DNA of 64,000 nt, taken from contig CM063112.1 of NCBI GenBank assembly GCA_031841125.1, forward strand, positions 24,392,603-24,456,602, written 5' to 3'. The notes under the pieces were generated by a model. That model searched no databases, had not been told where the DNA came from, and saw only the letters and a program-made list of their open reading frames with translations. Shown here in pieces: positions 25,004 to 36,680 of the stretch (positions are counted from its first letter, which is position 1; each line of letters opens with the position of its first letter). This DNA is from Acanthococcus lagerstroemiae (Eukaryota > Arthropoda > Insecta > Hemiptera > Eriococcidae). The position numbers and the translations under genes were made by a program.

Positions 25004-25940
25004 AGCAGACAGCAGAGGAGATCTGATAAGAAAGTAAGAAAGAGCAACGAAGCTATGGACATAATTACGAAGTGGGCCGAAAAATCACGTATGATCTTCG
25101 CACCCAACAAATGCGGAATGATGTTGATGAAAGGGGCGATACACCTGGCTCCAATAAAAGTGATGATGGGTAACACTCGGCTGCAATTTGCAGATGAAAC
25201 TGAATACCTTGGCCGGGTAAACACTACCAGACCCCGGTCAGTAAATGCTCACATCAAACTAGTCACCGGAAAGGCCGACGCCCTGTTCCAAAAGCTGAGA
25301 AGACTCACGGTTCAGGAATGGGGACTCAGGCCCTCCCAGTTAATTCATATCTACCGGGGGTCCTACGTCCCTGTTGTATGCTACCTAGTGGTGACATACT
25401 CGGAGAGGATTTTGAAAGACGATGGCGACCTGCTCAGGTCCAGCCAAAGGCGGGCCCTACTAACGGTACCTGGCGCGTATAGTACTACTAGTCACGACAC
25501 GTGTCATGTCATCGCGGGAGTCCTGCCGATTGAGCTGGAGATAGAATGGCGAAGTTTGCTTCTGTTGCCTGCTGGACTACCGGTAGGACAGAAAAAGAAG
25601 GGAAAGAAAAGGCTACAAGAAGATGCATTAGTCAAATGGCAGGCAGCATGGGAGCAGTCCAAAGCAGAAAAGACTAGAAGGTTTATCCCCCAACATTAGG
25701 GACAGAATGGAAAACGAGCTACAGATAAACAAGTATGTGACCCAACTCCTCACCAAACATGGGGACATGTGCGCATAACTTGAAAGAATTAAAAAGAAAG
25801 AAGACTCAAAATGCGACAGGTGCAATACCCGAGAAGCCGAGGACACTCCGCATATAATATGGAGCTGTCCGAAACACGAGGAAGCCCGAAATCGACTCAG
25901 GGACGCCCTAATGTTGGAGGAATGGCCTAAAAATTGTTAG
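25004..25940 (+). pseudogene. R1-type LINE reverse transcriptase, C-terminal part
   Basis: The fragment starts after the catalytic YADD box. It begins SNEAMDIITKWAEKSRMIFA then PNKCGMMLMKG, followed by ETEYLGR, the equivalent of KYLG. The thumb region continues to TAG 25697-25699. After a frameshift the second frame gives TQLLTKHGDM, a TAA at 25776-25778, and the zinc finger CDRCNTREAEDTPHIIWSCP (C-x2-C-x8-H-x4-C), ending at TAG 25938-25940. It is a 5'-truncated, inactive copy. It could be the 3' half of the LINE whose 5' half lies at 19.8-22.3 kb. Confidence 0.85.
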
Positions 25941-25944
25941 AAAT

Positions 25945-26290
25945 TTTCCCGAAGATAATTTATTGATGAGATTCTTCAGGGATCATCGAACCATCTTCCT
26001 GATGATTTTTCATGAAATTCTTCAACCCATCGGAGTTCCTCCGAATATTTCCTTCGAAATTCTTCAAAAATTATCGGAAAATTCTCTCGAAGATTTTCAA
26101 AGACATTCTTTGGAAAACATTGGACTTTTTCCTAAACATGTTCGAAGAGATTCTTCGGAAATTATCGGAATATTTTTCTCCAAAAATGTTAGATGAAATT
26201 TCCAGTCATCAAAGAATTTTTCCGAAGATTTTTCTCGATTTTCAATTAAATTTTTCGGAGAACATTTAACTTGAAGATTGTTGATACAAT
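25945..26290. repeat. Degenerate GAAATTCTTC / ATTATCGGAA repeat
   Basis: GA(A/G)ATTCTTC recurs about six times, interleaved with ATTATCGGAA and GAAGATTTT motifs. The open frames here (up to 85 codons) are by-products of the repeat. Confidence 0.6.
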
Positions 26291-26583
26291 TCTTCAAAAA
26301 CATTCAAAGTTGCAAAACCGTTTTCTTATTTTTTGTTGCGTGTTGATATGTACCATTATGACGGTTTCCACAGTGGTACAAATGAACGTGCGCTCTGTGG
26401 GATTTTTCTGTACCACACTTTATATGTGACATTGGACCATTATTACTTTTTAAATGTGATGTTTGATTTCATTATTCCCACGGAATATTTGTAAAAATTA
26501 ATCTTCAATAAATCAAAACATGAAAGAATTTGTGTCGTAACAATGCGATTTTGTATCAGAAATAAAATATATCTTCAACATTA

Positions 26584-26897
26584 CTAGGTGACTTGAACGT
26601 AGTTCGCGATGTTACTATCTGCTGGGGCTGATTGCACATTAATGTCTGAATCACTTGAACTACCCGATTGTGAATCTAATTTTCGAAAAATTCGCGTACA
26701 AATTTGTGAAAATAATAACTGATAAACCTTTAACTGATTCATCGTCTTCAAATTCGTCCTCAAATTCAGTCTCAGATTCTTCAAATTCGCTTACCTCGTT
26801 ATTACTATTGGAGTCATTACCGTCGTTAAACGAAATACTCAAAAGTTTCCACAATTTTATCCAAATCATTATTGGATAAAACCTTTTGTTTTGACAT
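26584..26897 (-). other. Acidic open frames, possible transposase N-terminus
   Basis: On the minus strand an ATG at 26897 starts MSKQKVLSNNDLDKIVETFE. It runs by a frameshift into an acidic stretch (NNEVSEFEESETEFEDEFED) and then DSDINVQSAPADS near 26620. An acidic Ser-rich leader like this precedes several transposases (piggyBac is one possibility), but no catalytic domain follows. I do not recognise it firmly. Confidence 0.3.
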
Positions 26898-27315
26898 CTT
26901 TAACTTGGTTTATTTTGGTTTTGTATTTCTGACCAAATATTATTGAATTTTATTCTTTCAACGGTTCAAGTCAGCCTCGTAGAGAGAAAAAGAATACCTG
27001 GGGGGAACTTCCACGGGCCCCCTCTCCTTCCACTTAATTTTGTTCTTTTGTCACGAAGGAATTATAAGTTACGGGATAAGAGGTTTCTTTCATGGTGTAA
27101 GGAGTGATTTTATATTCAGCATGATGTAGCTGTAAGCGTTAAAATTCAGATCTTTAAAAATATAGGGCTCCCCTGAAAGCCCGGGCCCGGGGTATTCCCC
27201 ACTCCTTTCTCCCCACAATTTAATCGAAAAGGAAAATTATTAATAATTTATTATTATCGTTCATTTTTTCCACATGAAAAAATTATTTCATTTCGACATT
27301 CATCAATAATTTCCA
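26898..27315. other. Gene-free spacer
   Basis: AT-rich sequence with one GC-rich palindromic patch (CCCGGGCCCGGGG near 27180). Confidence 0.4.
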
Positions 27316-27749
27316 ACACCGAATTATTTCACTTCTCAACTCCCGAACAAGGAAACAAAAAGGCAAATGTAAGGAGTAAATAACAAAGGAAGAGACACAG
27401 TTAAAAATCTGCCATGTTATTTTAGAGATTTGCTATCTGTTTGCCTATGTAGGCAAAAGTACTAGAAAAAAGACTATAACGGGGTGGTTGCTATGGTGTT
27501 CGCTATATCGCTGATGAGAATTTGCAAGATGCCATATGGCAAATTCTCATCAGCGATGTAGCAAACACCATAGCAACCACCCCGTTATAGTCTTTTTTCT
27601 AGTACTTTTGCCTACATAGGCAAACAGATAGCAAATCTCTAAACTAACATGGCAAATTTTTAACTGTGTCTCTTCCTTTTGTTATTTACTCCTTACATTT
27701 GTCTTTTTGTTTCCTTGTTCGGGAGTTGAGAAGTGAAATAATTCGGTGT
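27316..27749. repeat. 434-bp fold-back (long inverted repeat)
   Basis: The arms 27316-27525 and 27539-27749 are reverse complements with about six differences in 210 bp, around a 13-nt spacer. The outer ends are ACACCGAATTATTTCAC / GTGAAATAATTCGGTGT. A transcript through it would fold into a nearly uninterrupted double-stranded hairpin. I see no target-site duplication and no coding content. Confidence 0.95.
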
Positions 27750-28230
27750 ATTACTAATCTCTACCGCATGGTGCATGGATGTTGTTACTAACTGAAAGTA
27801 AGATGTTGTCCCAGTGCCGAGGGTATTTGGACGCTGTTAACTGACACATAACCAAGCGGTAAAATCTGTTTCTTGAGAACATGTGATTCGAAGTTCAAGA
27901 GCCATGTCTAGAAACTATATGACATAGCGTTTACTGATACGCGTTTTTCAACGTTAATATACATTTTTGAATCGGGGGGCCCAGTTTTGAGAAATTCTAC
28001 TTTTTGTGCTCTTTTCAACGATACTAATAACTCATTTTGTCAAATATCGCTTGGTTCTGTCTCGCTTCACAGTGTCCATTTGTACTGATTTTAATCATTG
28101 TTTTTCCAGTATGTAGGTTTTAGAATCCGAAAAGAAGTTGAGAGTGAACTTCCTTCTCGGTTGGAAGTCAGCGAGACACGGAGTTGTAATGTTTCATTTT
28201 GATGACCTGGGTGACATAACAAAGGATGAA

Positions 28231-28610
28231 CCCGCGAATTTATAGAGTTGGACGCGAATGAAGTGATCTTATTTGATGATTTCTTTGACGAAGAGTTCCA
28301 AGAAGTTGAAATTCAAGAATCTGCCCTTATTTATGTCTGCGGGTACGTAACTTTCAAACTGAAGACAAAATTGGAATGTGAAGAATGTGTTGGACTATTT
28401 CTATCCCACGCGAATTGTAACGATCAGTACTTTCATGAAATAGATAGAGGAGATCTTAGTGTTCCCACTGACCTTTGTTTTCAGCTAGGAAGATAAGCCC
28501 TCTCAGTCATGCAAAATTTGATATCAACAAAATATGAAACTATTTTCGTTTCTTGTAGTAGCCAAAAGAAAATACTTTTACACCTACTTCATGAAAGCTT
28601 ATTTGAATAA
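28231..28610 (+). pseudogene. P-like transposase C-terminal fragment
   Basis: The frame reads DDFFDEEFQEV, then SALIYVCGYVTFKLK, then CEECVGLFL. This is the AL-Y--GYV--KLK---C--C signature near the C-terminus of P/THAP9-type transposases, followed by the D-G-L--PT segment. A TAA at 28494-28496 interrupts it, and the same frame continues with VMQNLISTKYETIF to TAA 28608-28610. It is separate from the 10.4-kb P-like copy, which lacks this region. Confidence 0.7.
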
Positions 28611-28683
28611 TTATTCGAAATGTAAAAATAATGCCATAGAATCTAGTTCCTATTTAGAGCGGAAAACAAAGACAGCAGAAAAA

Positions 28684-28762
28684 CTGCTTTCGCGAAGCGA
28701 AAGCAGTACCGACTTTTCGGCCTTCGGCCGAAAAGCACTCGGAACTCGCTTCGCTCGTTCCT
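28684..28762. repeat. Cluster of three hairpins with TTC/GAA loops
   Basis: CTGCTTTCGC-GAA-GCGAAAGCAG (28684-28706) and CTTTTCGGCC-TTC-GGCCGAAAAG (28713-28735) are perfect 10-bp stems with 3-nt loops. A third, imperfect one uses GGAAC...GTTCC with a TTC loop (28741-28761). Confidence 0.85.
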
Positions 28763-28779
28763 CGCGAAATCAAGACACT

Positions 28780-29060
28780 GTCGACACGTTTTAAGTCGTT
28801 AACGTTTTAAAAAACGCAAATGTCGACAAGGACTAGTGGTATTCGGCTGAAATGTTTAAGGCCATTCACGTTTTAAAAAACGCAACTCTCGACAGGGAAT
28901 AGTATTATAAAAATATAAAACTACCCGGCTATCAAAATTAGAGTTCGTATTAATTTGAAATCGATACATTCCAGGCGGAAACGTGTAAGACCGAAACATT
29001 TGTATAATACAACAAAACTACGCGGCTATCAAAATTTGATTTCGTATAAATTAAATCCCA
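28780..29060. repeat. Tandem blocks around CGTTTTAAAAAACGCAA
   Basis: CGTTTTAAAAAACGCAA occurs near 28805 and 28868, each followed by a TCGACA-GGA-TAG string. GTCGACA/TGTCGAC flank the first block in inverted orientation. Downstream, AACTACCCGGCTATCAAAAT (28920) recurs as AACTACGCGGCTATCAAAAT (about 29017). Confidence 0.65.
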
Positions 29061-29114
29061 AACAACATCGAGTACATAAGTCGCCTTGCGCTTCTTATGC
29101 TGAACTTAAATTGA

Positions 29115-29388
29115 GGAAACTCGTGAACGACTCAACCGATTGTCATCAAACTTTCACCAATACAACTTCGAGTACTTCTCTATAATGTACCAAAATTTGG
29201 AATCAAATGATTCGATAGTTCCTGAGATTTTTGTGCCACAAATTTTGTCCTCAAGGAAAACTCACGAACGGCTCGACCGATTGCCTTCAAAAGCTTATTT
29301 TAACAACTTCGAGTACTTCTCCATAATATACCAAAATTTGGAATCAATTGATTCAATAGTTTCTGAGATTTTCTTCCCACAAAATTAA
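29115..29388. repeat. Two tandem ~150-bp repeats
   Basis: Both units contain AACTCRYGAACGRCTCRACC, then CAACTTCGAGTACTTCTC, then TACCAAAATTTGGAATCAA. The second unit abuts the microsatellite. Confidence 0.75.
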
Positions 29389-29389
29389 G

Positions 29390-30007
<618 letters not shown>

Positions 30008-30577
30008 CGCGGAAAACTGTTTTCTATTACGCTATGTTCTACCGCCGACCTACTACAGGAGCAGAACATGGAACTGCTAGCAAGGGTGGACGAACCTCTT
30101 CAGAAATATAAACAAATCGAAACCGAAAATGAGCAGCTCCAGCAGCAGAACGATGACCTGCAACAATATACTCGGCGAAATAATATCATAATAAGCGGTA
30201 TACCATAAACGCGGGGCGAAAACACCGACCAGATTGTTTCTAAATGCGCCCAAGCTCTAGGCGTAAACATTTCTCCAGTTGATATCGACATCAGCCATAG
30301 ATTACCTAATGCATCGGCCTCGAATGCTCCTCCTTCAATCGTCGATAGGTTTCTGCGGCGAACAATTAAAAACTCTGTTCTCGCAGCAGCAAGAAAGAAG
30401 AAGATAAATGGCATCTCGGTAGGATACCCGGGGAGACGCATATATGTCTACCAACACCTAAGCTCGACCCAGAGGAAGCTACTTCGTGAAGTGAAAGATA
30501 AGAATCGGCAACTTCGATATACATTCGTTTGGGTAAACAATCTATTGTTTGCTCTGAATCCAATAAGCGTGTTCTAG
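30008..30577 (+). pseudogene. LINE ORF1-type protein with FP domain
   Basis: An N-terminal coiled-coil (KYKQIETENEQLQQQNDDLQ) leads into YTRRNNIIISGIP. Then come DIDISHRLP, IVDRFLRRTIKNSVLAAARK and RRIYVYQHLSSTQRKLLREV, ending in YTFVWVNNLLFAL. This is the FP-like ORF1 layout (coiled coil, RNA-binding central fold, C-terminal domain) common in CR1/Jockey-type LINEs of insects. A TAA at 30206-30208 right after SGIP interrupts it, and it ends at TAG 30575-30577. No ORF2 follows, so the copy is truncated. Confidence 0.8.
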
Positions 30578-30789
30578 GCTAAGAAATCTCCATTACGCGT
30601 AAACCAAGACATAGAACACGCGTGTCGCATTTTCGAGGACGAAAAAATGAATACTTTTTCTCAAAGGAAACTAGCCAGAAGTGCACTCTTAATGACAATG
30701 ACTACAGTGAGATATAAGAAATGATTCAATTGTGCGGCGTTCATTTCAGATGGCGGAAGACACACATCAGACTAATAGCTACGTTTTTG

Positions 30790-31275
30790 GCCAGGCGAGT
30801 AGGTCTATCAGTTCGTCAGTCAGTCGGGTCAGTCCGTTGGTCAGTCCATTCATTGGCAGGTCAGTTTGTAGTCGGGTCGGTCTGTCATTGGTCGGTCCAT
30901 CTGTTAGTCCATCAGTTAGTTGGTCGGTCCATCCATTGGTAGGTCCGTCCAGTGGCCTGTCAGTCCGTTTGTCGGTCCGTTGGTCTGTCGGTTGGTCAGT
31001 TGGTTGGTCGGTTGGTTGGTTGGTTGGTCGGTCGGTTGGTTGGTTGGTTGGTTGGTCGGTTGGTTGGTTGGTCGGTTGGTCGGTTGGCTGGTCGGTCGGT
31101 CGGTCCGTCCGTCAGTTGGTCCGTCGGTCGATCTGTCAGTCCATCAGTCCGTCGGTCAGTTGGTCCATCGGTCGGTCCGTCGGTTGGTCAGTCCGTCCGT
31201 CCATCAGTCGGTCAGTTGGTCGGTCGGTCAGTTGGTCGGTCGGTCCGTCCGTCAGTCAGTCAAGTCAGTTGGTTT
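30790..31275. repeat. Degenerate tetranucleotide array (GGTY/GTCAG)
   Basis: About 480 bp is built almost only of GGTC, GGTT, GTCG and CAGT steps. It is purest in the middle (30990-31110). It keeps long frames open in all three registers (Val-Gly-Trp-Ser-like repeats), none of which I regard as genes. Confidence 0.95.
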
Positions 31276-32519
31276 GCTAGCTGGCCAACTAGCAGTTCAT
31301 CTACCAGCTCACCTTCATATTGATCTTGTGTCTCAAGGCCCAGAACAGTTCCCTCCCGGGGAGAAGGAGGGCAAAATAGATTTCCAACATTTTCAAGTAC
31401 GTAATCGACGGTATTAGCACGCATATCGTGAAAGCGGCCAGTCCCTCCCCCATCTAAGCGAGTGATTGAGGTGGATCGACAACGAGCCTGAAATTTCCAA
31501 GCATAACGCGTCACGCGAAGATTCATAAAACTAACAAACAAAACAAAACCATCTAGACACGAGTACACATTCCATTTTCTCTCGGTGTCTAGCTGCCCTC
31601 TCCGCAATCCACTCATTCTTATCCGAACCGCTGAAAAAGTTTTTCGTCCCCCAAACGTCGGTCCTAATTTTCCTCCTCCTACTCGAAGTCACAGCACTTG
31701 AATTTTCGTTATTTCGCCTTTGCTCGCCACTTTTTGTTTCTCGGCCTCCGCGGGGTCGCCGTCTTCCTCACCAAGACGAAAAACCGCGTACATGCATTCT
31801 CATTCTGTATTGCGGCTAATTTTACACGCGTTTCGCAAGATCGTTTTCTTTGTTGACTGCGCGACGCGCATCAAAGCCGGGGTAATTAATTTCTCCGCTG
31901 TATGTACACACGTCGTTTCGAAAATACAGCGCGCGTGTGATACACGGCCGCCGGGGGGCTGCCGTAATTACGTCGCGGTTTTCTGCGCCCGAAAAATAAG
32001 TCGCACAGTCGAGACCCGTCGGTTCCCGCAACCGAAACGATTAAAATTAAGACGATCCCCGAAAGTTCTAAAAACGCGACGCGCGAATACATCGAGTGCG
32101 ACGCGATCCGAAAAAAGAATTGGGTGGTACGCCGGGGCCAAGGGCAACCCAAAACACTGGGATGGTGGGGATCGTCTCTCAAAGAACGATGAGAGTCGGC
32201 AAACAGAGTCCGAAACGTGTGGATCTGTAGATGCCTCGCAGGTTAACCGGAATATTCGATACTGATACACTGACTCCCTCCTCGTGGAAGCCACCGAGGA
32301 GATACAGTCAATCGTGTGCCCTCTTTTCTTTTTTATTCGTAGAATATCCTCTATGTATGAAATTCATCTGTGCAAGTTCGTGAAAACCACATACTGAGAT
32401 TCCGCAGCAAATAGGAGGAGCAATGGCACCGAGAGCTAGCTAACTCGGTCACATATCTCGGGATGCACCTAACACCAGCTTGACATAGGGGACTCACATC
32501 AAAGCTCAGGGTGATAATT
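31276..32519. other. Gene-free CpG-rich spacer
   Basis: A 181-codon plus frame (31720-32265) is matched by long minus frames over the same interval, and it has Arg-rich, domain-free content. I treat it as chance. Confidence 0.4.
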
Positions 32520-32690
32520 CAGGGTCACCACTTTCCTTCAATTATGAATTTTCCTGAGTTTTCCCTAAATTTTTCAGATCCACTTCTCAATTTCTTCTCA
32601 ACGAGTAAGAAAATATCATTTCTGCAGAAAAGCAGTTCGGGAGAATATATCCTTTGTACCAATGTGTCCACGAGCACAGGATTTTTTTGT
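32520..32690 (+). mobile_element. Left half of a hAT-like MITE
   Basis: It starts CAGGGTCACCACTTTCCTTC and continues AATTATGAATTTTCCTGAGT, then TCTTCTCAACGAGTAAG. It aligns closely with the left part of the element at 39481. No matching right end was found, so it is truncated at about 32690. Confidence 0.7.
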
Positions 32691-33370
32691 TGTTGTTTAT
32701 AATAAGAATCAAACCTAGTTTACTCTTATGTTTAACTATTAAAACTGCCAACGGCATCTATTAACAATTATGGTAATGCCTTTTAAAAAAATATATATTT
32801 TATTAATAGGTTTCCATAGTTTCATTCACGAGGGGTTAGGTGAGTTTTACCTTTGGTTTCTCATCATCCCCCCCCCCCCGTGACGAGTTTGTAGTGCAAT
32901 CTCTCTGATCACACTTTCATAAAATGCAAAAACTTTGATCAAATCAGGAAAAAACATAATATCAAGGTAGAAGAACTTGAAAAGTGCCTCCAAGATAAAG
33001 AATGTTATGAGAAAGTAAATAGATACATAAAAAAATATTTAAAAAAAAAAATCCCGTGAATAGGAAGGTTATGGAAGGAGAAAACGAATGGTGAAAAGTC
33101 AAGTCTTTTACGTGTATCTCAATTAAAGCATATTTCTTTCGCGCTATTGAATATAATACAATTTAATGTCATTTAATGTAATTTAATATGATGATAACTT
33201 ATGAGCAGAGAATTGAAGAAAATAATAAGTCCTGGGAGACACTTGACTCAACTAGAAGAATACTAAGCAGGAGAATGAGAATTCTTCATCATCACCATCA
33301 TCTGCGAATCTTAATGAAGTAAATTGTTATTGACATTGCTCTGGAGCCATGTCTCAGTCATTCATTCTTA
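32691..33370. other. Spacer with one charged open frame
   Basis: A frame at about 32891-33059, without an ATG, reads FDQIRKKHNIKVEELEKCLQ. It is charged and helical in look and could be an exon scrap. No family was recognised. A run of 12 C sits at 32868-32879. Confidence 0.3.
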
Positions 33371-33975
33371 AAAGTTCTGAATTACCAAAATCAACACAGT
33401 TTTAACAACTTCTTGATAGGTGGAACGTGTCCTATCTTGTCGAGGAAGTGATAAAATTAAGTCCAGAGTTAGGGAAAAACCCAAGTAGAATTGGTAAGTT
33501 CACTCGATTAGAAAAGTTCTGAATTACCAGAATCAACCCATTTTTAATAACTTCTTAATAGGTGGAATGTGCCTTATCTTGTCGAAAAATTGGAGAAATT
33601 AAATTAAGAATTAGGGAAAGTGCGTGCAGAATTGGATAAGGTCACTTGATTTGCAAGGTTCTGAATTACCAAAATCAACACAGATTTAACAACTTCTTGA
33701 TAGATGGAACGTGTCCTATCTGGTTGAGCAAGTGAAAAAATTAAGTACAGAACTAGGGAAAACGCAAGCAGAATTGATAAGTTCACTTGATTTGAAAAGT
33801 TCTGAATTACCAGAATCAACCCATTTTTAAAATAACTTCTTAATAGGTGGAATGTGCCTTATTTTGTCGAAAAATTGGAGATATTAAATCAAGAATTAGG
33901 AAAAGTGCGTACAGAATTGGTAAGTTCACTTGATTGGAAAATCAACACATTTTTAACACAACTTCTCGATAGGTG
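33371..33975. repeat. 142-bp tandem repeat with ABAB higher-order structure
   Basis: Four units start near 33371, 33513, 33655 and 33796, with a fifth degraded one. Units 1/3 (GGTGGAACGTGTCCTATC) resemble each other more than units 2/4 (GGTGGAATGTGCCTTAT). Each unit has an acceptor-like TTCTT-ATAG before GTGGAA. Units 1 and 4 have a consensus donor GTAAGTTCAC about 73 nt later; in units 2 and 3 the donor is changed to GATAAG/ATAAGT. Confidence 0.85.
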
Positions 33976-36680
33976 GATCAATTCAGTAGGGATTTCATTA
34001 CGTTCTTTGTGAGTCAGATGTTTACTCCGTTGATGATTGCTCTGTCTGGCATTGGGATACTTTGAAATTCGATGTAAACCTTAAATATGGCTACCGATAG
34101 GTCTTTTTTCTTGTTTTCTCATTACAGCTCGTCGAGAGTCAAGACGCGTACCTTTTTGTCCGACCCTCCTCGAGTAACGAGGTAACTTGGTTTTACACCC
34201 GTATTCAAGAACGTTTCTTAAGCCACTGCTCAAAATTGGGACGTACTTGACATAAGCATTACTTTGGCAAAATTGTTATTCAAGAACGTTTCTTAATATT
34301 AAGAATTACTTACATTCTTATTCATGATCAAAATACTTAAGAATCAAATCGAAAGATGCACGATTCGCTGTAGCCAAATTTTGTGTATGATTTCTAACCA
34401 ATCACGTTCGAGTTTCATAAAATCCGTTATATTTCTATTCTGAAAAGCCGAAATCAAATTTCAAATCGAGCGAAAGAATGCTCCAACAGATGTACAAGCC
34501 GTGAATGCCCTTCGGTTAAGTTTCAGGTCCGATACTTGAGTGAAAATAGGTGGAAAATTGTACTCAGCAGACGTGAAAACTCCTACAAAAGGGAAGAAAA
34601 TGTCAGGCGAACAATTACTGGAGACTTTGCAGTATACAGAAACAGATCAAAACACTTTTGTATTGAAAAAAACCCACTCGCATTATACAGAAGTCCAACA
34701 ATGACTAATTATTTTGAATTTAGACGCCAATTTTATTTCGTTGCAATATTTACTGATAACCTGATGAGAGTACCACAGAAATAGGTCTCAAAGGAACATG
34801 TTGCACTTGGAACAGAATACCAATTTTCGATTTCTCTCGCTCGAATGTTCGAGGTCATGTGTCTTATCTTTTCGAGATATTTTTTTAATAAAATAGATAT
34901 ACGAATGATTGTTACGGTGAGACCGACTTGATGAAGAAATGAAGACAAGGCTTATAATCGTCAATCAATGTGACATTTCAGAATTTCGATATTGCTAGGT
35001 CGACGAATGAAGCAACGAGGCGTCGAAACTTTACAACTTTCGGAATCTAATTTACATTGATTTTAATGAATGCCTACCTTGCTATAGTCTATTGGAGATA
35101 GCTTAGCAGTGTTCGGTCTTACACAGCGTCCGTGAACGCATAGCTCAGGTCGTTATTAGAGGATTATTGAAAAATTGAAGGTAGCTTGGCAGGAACATTT
35201 TTCCTGCTCTTGTCGGGCGCGGCCGCATCAAGAGTTTTTTCATAAATAAAAGTGCCGTTTGCTTTCGTTTCTCAATGAGCTTGTTATACAGCACCCCTCA
35301 GACACGCTCACGATAGCGTAAGTACGTCTTTGTAAAAAGGAACGGGAGAGGGAGACCATAGGCTAAGAGAGAAAGAGATGCCTTCGTTTTTTGAGATCCT
35401 TGTTTCAGCCCCGGAACTCTAGACAACACGTGATCTGGGTAACCGCCTTCCACATCTCTGACACCTCCTTCCCGCCGGGCGAGTCTTGTTGAGCTAGTCG
35501 TGGCTTCTCCCAAGCCCTCCGTTTGAATGCCTGCAGCTTTACATTTACGCCGAGTTCGATTTAAGCACGTACCCGCTGGTAAATAGAAGGTATCGCAACG
35601 TGCGCATCTTTATGGGCGATCGGTCGCTTTTCAATTTTTCTCTTACCATTTTCTCTGTTTTGTTGATCAATCATTCATAAAAATGCCATCAATAAGAAAG
35701 AGCAGCACAAATTATTCAACATTCCGGAAATTACTCAATAACTCGGTACCCACTCCGAGGACCAAAATAATACAAACATGGGGGGAAAGGGGAGGGAAGA
35801 TTATCAAATTATTTTTGAATCACATTCTACATTACTTCTCGAATCCACTATTGCTGTACAGGGCAGAATTTTTGTTTCAAATTATTCGAATTTTCAGCAA
35901 ATTCCAGCGCGTAAAACGGGCATTCGTGCCTACTAATCGGGGTTTTGGACCCCATCCGAAACAATACGACCGATAACGAATTCGTCGGCAGGAGTGCACC
36001 GCGATCGATGAATTTGAGGCGTCGCTGGTGGCACGAAGAAAATCGTTTACACTAACGAGAGCGGCACCGGAGTCGTTTTTCAAATATTAATAAGTTGCGA
36101 CGTCTTCCGGCTTCCTTCAATATTTAATCAGCCCGCCCGACGTTCGAAGCGTTACACGTAATATCGGGCACGGAAAGAGTAGCACGTCGAAAATTATTAC
36201 GCTCGCGTCCGAACCGAACCGAGCACCGTACATTCGAGATGTTCAGCCGAAAGATCAAACGAGAGGCTGCCAGCAGCGAGACACGACCGAGTACATAAAT
36301 CTCGAAAGCTGAGTAATTAGTATGCTCGCTGACTGACTACAGCAAAATTCGCACCGTTCATATAATCAATCTTGTGCTGAAGCTATCTCGTGTATGGCTG
36401 CTCCAATACACGACGACGGAGTGCATACAGAGAAGAAAAGCTCCACTGCAACACGAATTCACGGCGAGCACTTTCGAACGGTTGAGACCGTAGGCACGAC
36501 TAGCCAACCTCATGGGGGGAGGGGGAGGAGCTCACGCTTTGGCCGACAAGTAACGAAATGATGCTCGAAATTCCATCGCTCGTGTCAATGTTTCAATCTT
36601 CTGAGCTTCAGTGAACCTGGAAGGGGAGGAGACAGTTCTCCAAGCCCCTCTTCCTGTTGGCGCCAATGGTTGAGACAGTC
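33976..36680. other. Gene-free spacer
   Basis: ATTCAAGAACGTTTCTTA is directly repeated at about 34204 and 34272. No gene was recognised. Confidence 0.4.

Noticed and set aside
28684..28762. Bacterial terminator or endosymbiont insertion
   Set aside because: The hairpins look terminator-like, but there is no T-run after them and no bacterial gene nearby.
30732..31417. Val-Gly-Trp-Ser-repeat proteins of up to 182 codons
   Set aside because: By-products of the GGTY tetranucleotide array; all three frames read alike.
31720..32265. 181-codon plus-strand open frame
   Set aside because: Arg/Thr-rich sequence with long minus-strand frames over the same bases. GC-rich composition alone explains it.
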